A stretch of DNA of 64,000 nucleotides, taken from NCBI GenBank assembly GCA_029959555.1, contig JASCPI010000028.1, positions 1 to 64,000 of the forward strand. The letters are read 5' to 3'. Source of the stretch: Lysobacteraceae bacterium PS02065 (GTDB lineage Bacteria; Pseudomonadota; Gammaproteobacteria; Xanthomonadales; Rhodanobacteraceae). A program made the position numbers and the translations under genes. Below, piece by piece: positions 17,035 to 25,135 of this stretch. The notes beneath the pieces are model-generated. The model searched no databases and had not been told where the DNA came from. It saw only the letters and a program-made list of their open reading frames with translations. Position 1 is the first letter of the stretch. Each line of letters starts with the position of its first letter.

Positions 17035-17255
17035 GGAACCTTACATCGAGCCAGCCGTGCGGCGCCGGCTGTCGGGAAAAGCATCGGCGCGGGCCGACCC
17101 GTGGTCACGACATGGGGTCAGGTTCATTTTCCCGATGGCTGATCGAGCGGCCTCATGGGAAAAGGAACCTGAGCCCAGGCTGCGGTAGGCGGCGCCAGGA
17201 AGGAACCTGACCCCATGCCGCCAGGGGCCTGCCTTGCGATGGCATGTAAGGTTCC
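17035..17255. repeat. nested inverted-repeat structure (GGAACCTTACAT / GGGGTCAGGTTC arms)
   Basis: The intergenic gap 16985-17304 holds no gene but several paired motifs. The outer arms are GGAACCTTACAT (17035-17046) and ATGTAAGGTTCC (17244-17255). Inner arms are ATGGGGTCAGGTTC with TTTTCCC (17112-17133) against GGGAAAAGGAACCTGAGCCC (17157-17176), and a third arm AAGGAACCTGACCCCAT runs to 17215. The whole could fold into a branched structure or be a non-autonomous palindromic element like those mobilised by RAYT enzymes. Confidence 0.75.
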
Positions 17256-17304
17256 CTGCCGTCGCGCGTCATCACGGGCGTCCCCCGAGCCGGAGCATGC
17301 CGTG

Positions 17305-18516
17305 ATGCGATCCATCCCCTCCTGCACGTCGCCGCGCACGGTGCGTGCCTTTCTCGTGACATGCGTCCTGGCGGGAGCGATGACGTCGTCGTTCGCGATC
17401 GCCGCGCCGCCCGTCGCGGGCGCCATGCCCGAGACGGCCGCACTCGATGCGATGGCCGCGCGTGCGATGGCCGCGACCGGTGCGCGCGGGCTCGCGATCG
17501 CGACGATCGACGACGGTCGCGTGCGCGACGTGCGGGCCTACGGTGACCGCAACGCGCGTGGCGAGCCGTTGCGCACCGACACGGTCATGTACGGCGCATC
17601 GCTGACCAAGACCGTGTTCGCCTACACGGTGCTGCAGCTCGTCGACGAGAAGCGGTTTGCCCTGGATCGCCCGATCGCGGAAGACCTCGCCAAGCCGTTG
17701 CCCGACTACGGTCGCATCCCGGGTTACGGTCCATGGGACGACCTTGCCGACGAGCCGCGCTGGCGCAGGCTGACGCCGCGCATGCTGCTGACTCACGCGT
17801 CGGGTTTCGCGAACTTCGCATTCGACGAGCCGGACGGCAAGCTGCGCATGCACTTCGATCCGGGCACGCGTTACGCGTACTCGGGCGAGGGCCTGATCCT
17901 GCTTCAGTTCGTGATCGAGCGCGGGCTTGGCCTCGCCCTCGGTGACGAGATGCAGCGACGCGTGTTCGACCGCTTCGGCATGCGCACCACCTCGATGACC
18001 TGGCGAGAGGATTTCGCGCGCAACGTCGCCGACGGCTGGCGTGCCGACGGCGTCGCCGAGCCGCACGACCGGCGCTCGCGCGTACGCGCGGCCGGTTCGA
18101 TGGACACGACGATCGCCGACATCGCCGCGTTCGCAGCGGGCCTTGTGCGCGGTGACGGACTCTCGCCTGCCTCGCGCACAGCGCTCGCCGCGCCGCAGCT
18201 CGCGATCACGACGGCGAGCCAGTTTCCGTCGCTGCAGGACGAGCTGCCGCCCGCGCGTCGCCGCGCCGACCTCGCCGCGGGACTCGGCGTCATCGTGTTC
18301 GACGGCCCGCAGGGACGCGGCTTCATGAAGGGCGGCCACAACGATTCGACCGGCAACACGCTGGTCTGCCTCGAGCGCGGGCGGCGCTGCGTAGTCATCC
18401 TCGCCAACGACGTGCGCGCCGAAGCCGCGTTCCCGGCGCTCGTGCGCTTGGTGCTCGGCGAGACCGGCACGCCGTGGACCTGGGAGTACGGCGACAAGGT
18501 GTTCGTCGAGCCGTGA
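17305..18516 (+). CDS. exported class C beta-lactamase-fold serine hydrolase
   Basis: 403 residues from the ATG at 17305. A signal peptide ends near IAAPP (about residue 35). Beta-lactamase/PBP-type motifs are S99-L-T-K102 (SxxK), YSG in RYAYSGEG (about 191) and the KGGHN triad-like box near residue 350. The family includes class C beta-lactamases, esterases and D-aminopeptidases. LTPRMLLTHASGF is the typical block before the Tyr motif. The GGHN rather than KTG box suggests an esterase or peptidase rather than a true cephalosporinase. No ampR-like regulator is adjacent. Monocistronic. Confidence 0.88.
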   Translation: MRSIPSCTSPRTVRAFLVTCVLAGAMTSSFAIAAPPVAGAMPETAALDAMAARAMAATGARGLAIATIDDGRVRDVRAYGDRNARGEPLRTDTVMYGASLTKTVFAYTVLQLVDEKRFALDRPIAEDLAKPLPDYGRIPGYGPWDDLADEPRWRRLTPRMLLTHASGFANFAFDEPDGKLRMHFDPGTRYAYSGEGLILLQFVIERGLGLALGDEMQRRVFDRFGMRTTSMTWREDFARNVADGWRADGVAEPHDRRSRVRAAGSMDTTIADIAAFAAGLVRGDGLSPASRTALAAPQLAITTASQFPSLQDELPPARRRADLAAGLGVIVFDGPQGRGFMKGGHNDSTGNTLVCLERGRRCVVILANDVRAEAAFPALVRLVLGETGTPWTWEYGDKVFVEP

Positions 18517-18580
18517 CACCTGTCCGGCAGGCTCCGCGCGCCTCATGCGCGCTTGCCGCCCGGGCGCGCGGACGAGCGGC

Positions 18581-19414
18581 TCAGCCGCGCGCGAGTTCGG
18601 CTTCGAGTTCGCGCCCGATCGCGCGCGCGAACATCTCGAGCGTGCGCATCGTCGCCTCGTCGAGGCGCGAGGGTTCGGGATCGAGTGCGCACAAGGTGCC
18701 GAAGAACGAACCGTCGTCGCGCAGGATCGGCAGCGAGATATAGCTCGCGAAGCCGTACATCGCCGGCGTGCGGTGCGTCGCGAAACATGCATCGGTGCGC
18801 GCGTCGTCGAACTGCACGAGATGGCCGTGCTGGCGGATCTCGTTGCAGATCGTGGTTTCGAGCACGAGGTCCTGACCGGGCTGCAGGCCGAAGTCGACGA
18901 GGTCGTAGACCGCGCACGCGGTCCAGCGCGTGTCGGTCACGCGGGCGATCGCGGCGAAGCGCATGCCGGTCGCGCGCGTGACGGCTTCGAGCAGCGTGGC
19001 GAGGCCGGCGATGCGACCCACCGCCTCGATCTCGCGAGCGACCCCGGCATCCTCCGGAGCGGCTCCCGCAACGGGAGCCGCCTGGCCGTCGAGCGAGAGG
19101 AGGCGCGTCACGCGCTCGTCCATGCAGCGCCGCGACACGCGGTGCACCAGCGCGCGCACGTAGGACGGCAGCGCGCGCAAGGTCGCGACAGGCCCCGAGA
19201 GCACGAGGTGGTCGCCGACGAGGCGCACGTCGTCGAGTCCGTGCAACTGCGCGAAGTCCCGCCGCAACGCCGCGAGCGCGGTGGACCAGACCCGCGAGGG
19301 AGCGATGTCGAACAAGGCGCTCATGAGTCCGGAGCCCGCGTCCGCGGGCGGCATCTCGAAGCCGACGATCAGTGGATGCAACGGGTCACGAGAGTCGGGC
19401 GGGAGGTTGTTCAT
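18581..19414 (-). CDS. GAF domain protein
   Basis: 277 residues. A GAF domain spans about residues 125-270: AATGMRFAAIARVT-type strand, TICNEIRQHGHLVQFDDA, YISLPILRDDGSFFGTLCALD, and a closing helix MRTLEMFARAIGREL. The N-terminal ~120 residues (PLHPLIVGFEMPPAD...LHGLDDVRLVGDHLVL) resemble no catalytic domain I know, and no kinase, GGDEF or HTH part follows. GAF domains bind small ligands or chromophores. The lone conserved CNE resembles that in light- or redox-sensing GAF proteins, but function is unknown. Convergent with the hydrolase gene at 17305. Confidence 0.85.
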   Translation of the reverse strand: MNNLPPDSRDPLHPLIVGFEMPPADAGSGLMSALFDIAPSRVWSTALAALRRDFAQLHGLDDVRLVGDHLVLSGPVATLRALPSYVRALVHRVSRRCMDERVTRLLSLDGQAAPVAGAAPEDAGVAREIEAVGRIAGLATLLEAVTRATGMRFAAIARVTDTRWTACAVYDLVDFGLQPGQDLVLETTICNEIRQHGHLVQFDDARTDACFATHRTPAMYGFASYISLPILRDDGSFFGTLCALDPEPSRLDEATMRTLEMFARAIGRELEAELARG

Positions 19415-19509
19415 GGCCGAAGCCTAACGCGTCCGGACGCACGCGGCGATGCGCGCGCCGCGCAGATCACCAGCAGCGCGCGTGCCACCCGGTCGACGCC
19501 GTTCCGGCG

Positions 19510-20244
19510 TCAGCGCATCGGCGTGCCGTATCCCGCGGCGCGTTGCGGCAGCTGTCCGGCCATGCGCCAGGCCTCGAGGCCGCCGCGGTACCACAGCACG
19601 TTCGTGTAGCCGAGCCGGATCGCGCGCAGCGAGGCGTTGTACGACATCCAGCACTGCGGCGACGCGCAGTAGAACACCAACGGCACGTCGCGGCGTCCCT
19701 GCGTGACCTGTTCAAGGAACTGACCGAACTGCTGCTGCGTGCCGTCCTCGAAGCTGCCGGCCTGGCTTGCGGGCACGGCGGGAATCGCACCGGGCAAGGT
19801 CTCGCCGCTGCCGAGTACGTCGAAGACGACGGCGCCGAGCGAACGGTCGGCGAGCAGCGCGAGCACGCCTTTCGTCGTGACGATCTGGCCACCCGGAATC
19901 GACGACGGCGTCGGGCCGTGCATCGCGCCCACGTGCAACTGCGGCGTCGGCGCGACACCGTGGTCCTGGCGTTCGATCGCCATGAGCGCATCGAGATCGA
20001 TGCCCGGCGCACCGGGCGTTGCCGGTGCGGGTGCGAAGCCGCCGCGCGAATCTCCCGGCGGTGGCATGCCCGGCTGCGATCCGGGCGATGCCGGCGGGTA
20101 TGGCGGTGGACCTGCAGGCAGGCCTTGCGGTGGTGCATAGGTGCCCGGGGCCGCACCGAAGCGGTCCTGGGCATGCAGGGGCGACACGATGATCGTGGCG
20201 AGCGCGATCGAGGCATGCAATGCGAGGGCAGGAACACGTGACAT
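19510..20244 (-). CDS. exported rhodanese-like protein with CxxxxCW motif
   Basis: 244 residues from the ATG at 20244, 7 bases after GGAG; the ATG at 20250 is too close to it. A signal peptide ends near LHAQD. A Pro/Gly-rich low-complexity segment (about residues 28-80) is followed by a rhodanese-type fold: AVVFDVLGSGETLPGAIPA, then VPLVFYCASPQCWMSYNASLRAI and GYTNVLWYRGGLEAWRMAG. The sequence C-A-S-P-Q-C-W resembles the PQQ-catabolism-associated CXXCW family of periplasmic proteins. It is 18 bases downstream of the lipoprotein gene, hence probably one operon. Confidence 0.82.
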   Translation of the reverse strand: MSRVPALALHASIALATIIVSPLHAQDRFGAAPGTYAPPQGLPAGPPPYPPASPGSQPGMPPPGDSRGGFAPAPATPGAPGIDLDALMAIERQDHGVAPTPQLHVGAMHGPTPSSIPGGQIVTTKGVLALLADRSLGAVVFDVLGSGETLPGAIPAVPASQAGSFEDGTQQQFGQFLEQVTQGRRDVPLVFYCASPQCWMSYNASLRAIRLGYTNVLWYRGGLEAWRMAGQLPQRAAGYGTPMR

Positions 20245-20262
20245 GGGCATCTCCGATGAAGG

Positions 20263-21444
20263 TCAGCGCAGCGGTTGCAGGGCGCGTCCGGCGACCTGCA
20301 GGTCGCGCCAGGGATCGAAGCCGGCGTCGTCGGTGAGCACGTAGCTGCCGTCGTCGAGGCGCCAGGCGTGGCCGTAGGTCGCCGAAAGGTCCACGCGGCC
20401 GCCCGGGGCGTCGGCATCGGCGTAGCCCTGCACGCCGCGCAAGGCTTCGCCGAATGCGCGTGCGCGGCGGTCGGCGCTCACGCCCGCGGCATTCCAGGTG
20501 TCCTGCAGCAGGCGCGACGTCCAGTCATTCGCGGCCAGCAGTGCGTCGGACTGCCTGCGGCTCTCGTCGAGCGCGACCTTCGCGATCGCACGGTCGTGGC
20601 GCGCGATGCGCTGTTCCCATGCGGGGTTCGGCGTGATCGAGCGGCGGATAGCCTCGAAGAACGCGAAGTCGAGGGCACCGTCCGGCGCGACCACCGCGAA
20701 CGTCGGCAAGGCGTTCGCGCTCAGCGCTTCCATCGTCGCGCCCATGCCGGTGTCGGTGCGCATGACGCTCAGGATCACCGCGACCGACAGCGTGCCGCGC
20801 ATCGCGCGGCCGCGGTCGTCGAATGCGAACAGCAGCTCACCGGCATCGACCCGGGTGCGGATGCCGCCCATCGGCGTGGGCTGCGACTGTTCGTGATGCG
20901 CGAGGCTGCGGGCGATGTCGGGGCGTGCACGGAAGTCGAGTTCGCGCGCGCCCGGGAAGCGCTGCCGTAGCGTCGCGCCGAGGAGGTCGCGCGCGCTCGT
21001 GTACGGCGCGAGAGAACAACCCGGCGTCGTCGCCGCGGCGCCGTAGGTGTTGGCTTCCCAGCGCTGCTGCGGCAGCACGCCGATCATCGCCGAGCCATCG
21101 GGTGAGGTCGCCGACCAGTCGAACGCATAGCCATTCGTGCACAGGAACTCGCGGCCCCAGAACACGCCGCCGCGCGCGAGCCACCCGTGCGGTGCGAACA
21201 GCGTCGTCGCGACCATCGGCTGTTCGAAGCCGGTCGCATCGAGGATGCCGGACGGCACGAGACGTCGCCGCGAGGCAGACGTGCGGGGGGGCGCATGGAG
21301 GCTGGCCATTGCCGCTGGCCGCGACGACGACGCTGCCGGCTCCATGGACGCATGGCCGACGCGCGCGGCCGGTGCGCTGTCGGAGCAGGCGGCAAGGACG
21401 AGCACGGCGGAGGCCGCGGCGGCGAACCGGTGACGACGGATCAT
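20263..21444 (-). CDS. lipoprotein, unknown function, upstream of rhodanese-like gene
   Basis: 393 residues starting at the ATG at 21444 after CAGGAG; the frame is open to 21609 but without a site. A lipobox LAAC (about residues 17-20) ends the hydrophobic signal. The mature part contains LFAPHGWLARGGVFWGREFLC, a strand-rich middle, and a C-terminal helical region with LQDTWNAAG and YGHAWRLDDGSYVLTDDAGFDPWRDL. I do not recognise the family. The C-terminal part, ending in a beta-strand pair about a displayed 'standard' value, recalls Pseudomonas proteins of unknown role. Co-transcribed with the rhodanese-like gene. Confidence 0.75.
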   Translation of the reverse strand: MIRRHRFAAAASAVLVLAACSDSAPAARVGHASMEPAASSSRPAAMASLHAPPRTSASRRRLVPSGILDATGFEQPMVATTLFAPHGWLARGGVFWGREFLCTNGYAFDWSATSPDGSAMIGVLPQQRWEANTYGAAATTPGCSLAPYTSARDLLGATLRQRFPGARELDFRARPDIARSLAHHEQSQPTPMGGIRTRVDAGELLFAFDDRGRAMRGTLSVAVILSVMRTDTGMGATMEALSANALPTFAVVAPDGALDFAFFEAIRRSITPNPAWEQRIARHDRAIAKVALDESRRQSDALLAANDWTSRLLQDTWNAAGVSADRRARAFGEALRGVQGYADADAPGGRVDLSATYGHAWRLDDGSYVLTDDAGFDPWRDLQVAGRALQPLR

Positions 21445-21635
21445 GCAGGCGACTCCTGAGCCGGGCGCGGCGTGCGGCCTCCCCCTGCAAGGGCGCAAGG
21501 CGGCGCGTGCATGTCGCATCGCGGCGATCGGGCGATGGTGCGACCGCCGGGCGGCGCGGCGCACGAGCGCTCCGCGTCGACCGTGCCACGACGCGAGCCG
21601 TTGCGGCACACTGCGCTCACCACGGGGAATCCATC

Positions 21636-24467
21636 ATGGCTGCCGTCGACCGCCGCCGCGTCGCTTCGCTGTTCGATGCCTGCCTCGAGCTCGGGCCGAC
21701 GGAGCGCGAGGCCTTGCTCGATCGCGAATGCGGCGATGACGTCGCGCTGCGTGCCGAGGTCGAGCACCTGCTCGCACTCGACACGACCGGTCCCGATGCG
21801 GTCGCGGAGCGGGTTGCGCGAGCGGTGGCGGGATGGGACGGTCACGCGACGGACGAGCCGTGGCGGGGACGCCGCATCGGCGCCTACCGCCTGCTCGAGC
21901 TGCTCGGCGAAGGCGGCATGGGCAGCGTGTTCCTCGCTGCGCGCGACGATGCCGAGTACGACGCACGCGTCGCGATCAAGCTGATCCGCGGCTTCCCGAC
22001 CCCGCGCGCGCTCGCCTATCTGCGTCGCGAGCGCCAGCTCCTGGCGGGCCTTCAGCATCCGGGGATCGCGCGCCTGCTCGACGGCGGCACGACCGAGGCG
22101 GGCGAACCCTACCTGGTCATGGAGTTCGTCGACGGCGAGCCGCTCATGGCCTGGTGGGCCCGTCGATGCCCGTCGATGCGCGACCGGCTCGAACTGTTTC
22201 GTGCGCTGTGCGAGGCCGTCCACCACGCGCACACGCGCCTCGTCGTGCACAGCGACATCAAGCCCGGCAACGTGCTCGTGCGCGCGGACGACCGGCCGAT
22301 GCTGCTCGATTTCGGCATCGCGCGCCTGCTCGATGCGAACGACGTCACCGAGCGTGTCACCGTGGCGCGCGCCTACACGCCGCTGTACGCGAGTCCCGAG
22401 CAGCTGGCCGGCGAAACCCCTGGCAGTGCGACCGACGTGCATGCGCTCGGCCTGCTGCTGTTCGAGCTGCTGACCGGCGAGCCGATGCAGAAGCCCGGCG
22501 CGGGCGTCGACCGCGCACCGCGTGCCGGCGCGGTGGCCGCCCTGTCGGCGCTGACCTGGGTGCGTGACGATGCTGCGCGCGTCCGCGGCGACCTCGAGCG
22601 CCTCGTCGCCAAGGCGACCGCGCAGGATCCTGCCGACCGCTACGACTCGGCCGCCGCCCTCGCACGCGACATCGAGCGTTTCCTCGAGGGGCGACCGCTC
22701 GAAGCCGGGCCTGATCGCGCGGCGTACCGGTTCGCGAAGTTCGTGCGCCGCCACGCTCTCGCGACCGCGATGACGATCGCCGTCGTCGCCGGCGCGATCG
22801 CATTCGGTGCCTGGTTGGCGGCCGAACGCGCGCGTGCCGTGCGGGCCGAGGCCGCCGCGCGTGTGGAGGCCGCCACGGCCAATCGGGTTACCGCATTCCT
22901 GCTCGACGTGTTCCGCAACGCCGATCCGACCATGGCGCGCGGACGCGAGCCGACCGTGCGCGAGGCGCTCGATGCCGGCCGCGTCGAGCTGCGCACGGCG
23001 CTCATCGAGGAGCCGCTCGTGCGTGCCCGCCTGCTGTCGGGCATCGGTGCGATCTACACGAACATCGGCCAGACCGATTCGGCGATCACGACGCTGGACG
23101 AGGCGATCGCATTGCTGCGCGCGGACGGCGGGCGCGCGCTCGATCTCGCCACGGCCCTCAACGAGCTCTGCCGCGCCCACGAGAGCGTTCGCGCGCACGT
23201 GCCTGCGCGGGCGGCCTGCGAGGAGAGCCTCGCCATCCGGCGCGCCAGCCTTCCGCAAGGGCACGTCGACATCGCCCACACGCTCAACGCGCTCGGCGTG
23301 GTCGACCAGGAGGACGGACACGAAAAGGAGGCCGACGCGCATTTCCGCGAGGCGCTGTCGATCTTCGAGGCCGCCGGCACCGCTGCCGAGGGCGACGTGG
23401 CCTCGACGCGCCACAACCTCGCCTACGCGGCATCGCGCCGGCGCGACTGGGCGTTCGCACTCGAAGCGTACCTGCGCGCGCTCGAGGAGAAGCGCGCGCT
23501 GTGGGGCGACGAGCATCCGCGGACCTTGAACACGCGGCTCGGCATCGCGCACACGCGCCTCGCGCTCGGGCGAACCGCCGAGGCGCGCACGGGGCTCGAG
23601 GAACTGCTCGCCTTGCGCAGCAAGGTGCACGGCGGCGTGAGCGTGCAGGTGGCCGATGCGCACAACGAGCTCGCCTCGCTGTTGCAGGACGTCGGTGATT
23701 TCGACGAGGCCTCGGTGCATTACGACGCGGCGGCGCGACTCTTCGAGGCCCTCGGCCAGGAGCGTACGGTCAGCTACGCCGTGAGCCTCAACAATCGTGC
23801 GACGCTGGCGGAGGATCGCGGCGACCTCGCCGCAGCGCGCGGCCTGTTCGAACGATCGATGGCCTTGCGCATCGCGTTGCTGGCGCCCGGCCATCCGCAG
23901 CGCGTGCGCAGCGTGCTCAATGCGACACGCATCCTCCTGCGCATGGGGGATGTCTCCGGGGCTGCGGCGGTGTTCGTCGAGATCGAGGCCTTGCCCGGCG
24001 TGCGCGCGCCATCCGCGATCGAGGCCTTCGATATCGCCATGGTCGATGCCGAGCGTGCACTCCTGCAGGGACGTGCCGCCGATGCCGAAACGGCGTTGCG
24101 GTCCTTCGAGCCGCCGGTCGCCGCGAACGAGGATCGGCGTCGCCTGCGCCATGCGGACGTCCGCGCGCGCGCCATGCTCGCGCTCGGGCGCCCGCGCGAG
24201 GCACGCGATGCCTACGCGGCGGCGTTCGCGGCGATCACGGCACGCCTGGGCGATGGCCATCCCGTGCAGGCACGGGCGGCCGTGCGCGCGGCGATGCTCG
24301 ACTACGCAGCCGGTGACGCTGTCGCGGCTGTACGCGTGCTCGGCGTGGCGCTGCCGGTACTGGAGCGCAGCCAGGTCGACGATTCACCCGTACTCGCCCG
24401 AGCGCGCGCGTGGTCGCGCGCACTCGCGTCGGGCGCGGTGAAGCTCAATCCTGCAGAAGGCTTTTGA
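21636..24467 (+). CDS. transmembrane serine/threonine protein kinase with TPR domain
   Basis: 943 residues from the ATG at 21636; a longer open frame upstream is only absence of stops. A short N-terminal helical segment precedes the kinase domain, about residues 82-350: glycine loop LGEGGMGSVF (88), VAIKLIRG (113), catalytic loop HSDIKPGNVL (203) and LDFGIARL (224). The loop has Ser in place of the Arg of HRD, so it is a non-RD kinase. A transmembrane helix (about 371-395) separates it from a periplasmic array of tetratricopeptide repeats to the C-terminus. It is convergent with an ECF sigma gene (23-base overlap), a known pairing for this kinase type. Confidence 0.9.
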   Translation: MAAVDRRRVASLFDACLELGPTEREALLDRECGDDVALRAEVEHLLALDTTGPDAVAERVARAVAGWDGHATDEPWRGRRIGAYRLLELLGEGGMGSVFLAARDDAEYDARVAIKLIRGFPTPRALAYLRRERQLLAGLQHPGIARLLDGGTTEAGEPYLVMEFVDGEPLMAWWARRCPSMRDRLELFRALCEAVHHAHTRLVVHSDIKPGNVLVRADDRPMLLDFGIARLLDANDVTERVTVARAYTPLYASPEQLAGETPGSATDVHALGLLLFELLTGEPMQKPGAGVDRAPRAGAVAALSALTWVRDDAARVRGDLERLVAKATAQDPADRYDSAAALARDIERFLEGRPLEAGPDRAAYRFAKFVRRHALATAMTIAVVAGAIAFGAWLAAERARAVRAEAAARVEAATANRVTAFLLDVFRNADPTMARGREPTVREALDAGRVELRTALIEEPLVRARLLSGIGAIYTNIGQTDSAITTLDEAIALLRADGGRALDLATALNELCRAHESVRAHVPARAACEESLAIRRASLPQGHVDIAHTLNALGVVDQEDGHEKEADAHFREALSIFEAAGTAAEGDVASTRHNLAYAASRRRDWAFALEAYLRALEEKRALWGDEHPRTLNTRLGIAHTRLALGRTAEARTGLEELLALRSKVHGGVSVQVADAHNELASLLQDVGDFDEASVHYDAAARLFEALGQERTVSYAVSLNNRATLAEDRGDLAAARGLFERSMALRIALLAPGHPQRVRSVLNATRILLRMGDVSGAAAVFVEIEALPGVRAPSAIEAFDIAMVDAERALLQGRAADAETALRSFEPPVAANEDRRRLRHADVRARAMLALGRPREARDAYAAAFAAITARLGDGHPVQARAAVRAAMLDYAAGDAVAAVRVLGVALPVLERSQVDDSPVLARARAWSRALASGAVKLNPAEGF

Positions 24468-25005
24468 GCCTCGCGCGGCCGTAGCGCAGCACGCGGTCCA
24501 CGGTCGGCACCGAGATGCCTTCGACGAACGCGATCTCGTCGCGGCCGAGCCCGGCGAAATAGGTCAGCTCGATGATGCGCGCGCAGCGCTCGTCCTCGGC
24601 AGCGAGCCGGGTGATCGCCTCGTCGACCTGCAGCAGGTCGGCGTCGCCGGCGGCAGGTTCGTTCTCGCCCGCACGCAAGGTCACGTGCGCCGCGCCGGCG
24701 CCACGCTTGTCGGCGGCGCGTTCGCGCGCGGTGTCCACGAGCACGTTGCGCATGTGCAGGCCGGCGAGGGCGTAGAAGTGCGCGCGGTTGCGCCAGTCGA
24801 TGTCGCGCTGGCACAGGCGCAGGAAGGCCTCGTTGACGAGCTCGGTCGGATCGAAGCCGCCGGCGCTGCCCAGCGAGGCCAGGCGGATGCGCGCCATGCG
24901 GCGCAGCTCGACGTAGAGCGCATCGGCGACGCGCGGGCGTGCCGAGGCGTCGCCCGCGTGCCAAGCCTGCAGCAGTTCCGTGATGGGCGGGTCGGCGTGC
25001 TCCAC
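24445..25005 (-). CDS. ECF-type RNA polymerase sigma factor (TIGR02999-like)
   Basis: 186 residues with a GTG start at 25005; the open frame further upstream has no ATG close to the domain. Region 2: HAGDASARPRVADALYVELRRMARIRL and FDPTELVNEAFLRL; region 4: AAEDERCARIIELTYFAGLGRDEIAFVEGISVPTVDRVLRYGRARL. This VELRRMA...PTELVNEAYLRL pattern is that of the large sigma-70/ECF-like subfamily frequent in Acidobacteria and Xanthomonadales, often linked to TPR kinases, as here. A TATACT box ends 6 bases before the start codon, so the mRNA may be leaderless. It is divergent from the big secreted-protein gene. Confidence 0.88.
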   Translation of the reverse strand: MEHADPPITELLQAWHAGDASARPRVADALYVELRRMARIRLASLGSAGGFDPTELVNEAFLRLCQRDIDWRNRAHFYALAGLHMRNVLVDTARERAADKRGAGAAHVTLRAGENEPAAGDADLLQVDEAITRLAAEDERCARIIELTYFAGLGRDEIAFVEGISVPTVDRVLRYGRARLKSLLQD

Positions 25006-25011
25006 GTGCCG

Positions 25012-25037
25012 AGTATAGCCAGCCGCCTGCAGGCGGC
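25012..25037 (-). promoter_or_regulatory. candidate promoter with perfect 16-bp palindrome for the ECF sigma gene
   Basis: On the minus strand TATACT (25017-25012) lies 6 bases before the GTG at 25005, a good -10 position for leaderless transcription. Immediately upstream, GCCGCCTGCAGGCGGC (25022-25037) is a perfect palindrome covering the -18 to -35 region where no TTGACA-like box exists. It may bind a regulator or act on the divergent gene at 25136. Confidence 0.45.
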
Positions 25038-25135
25038 CTGATAGGAATTCGGACCGTAATCCGTTTTCCGTCGCGTAGCCCTGTCCGCGGTGTCGGGCAG
25101 GGCGCGCAACCGCAACGTCCTGCCAGGGGAACATC

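Noticed and set aside
21441-24260. 939-residue minus-strand frame opposite the kinase
   Set aside because: Composition typical of the high-GC antisense frame; the plus-strand kinase motifs are unmistakable.
20823-24467. Long N-terminal extension of the kinase (1214 residues)
   Set aside because: The first 271 residues are arginine-rich shadow of the opposite lipoprotein gene; translation starts at 21636.
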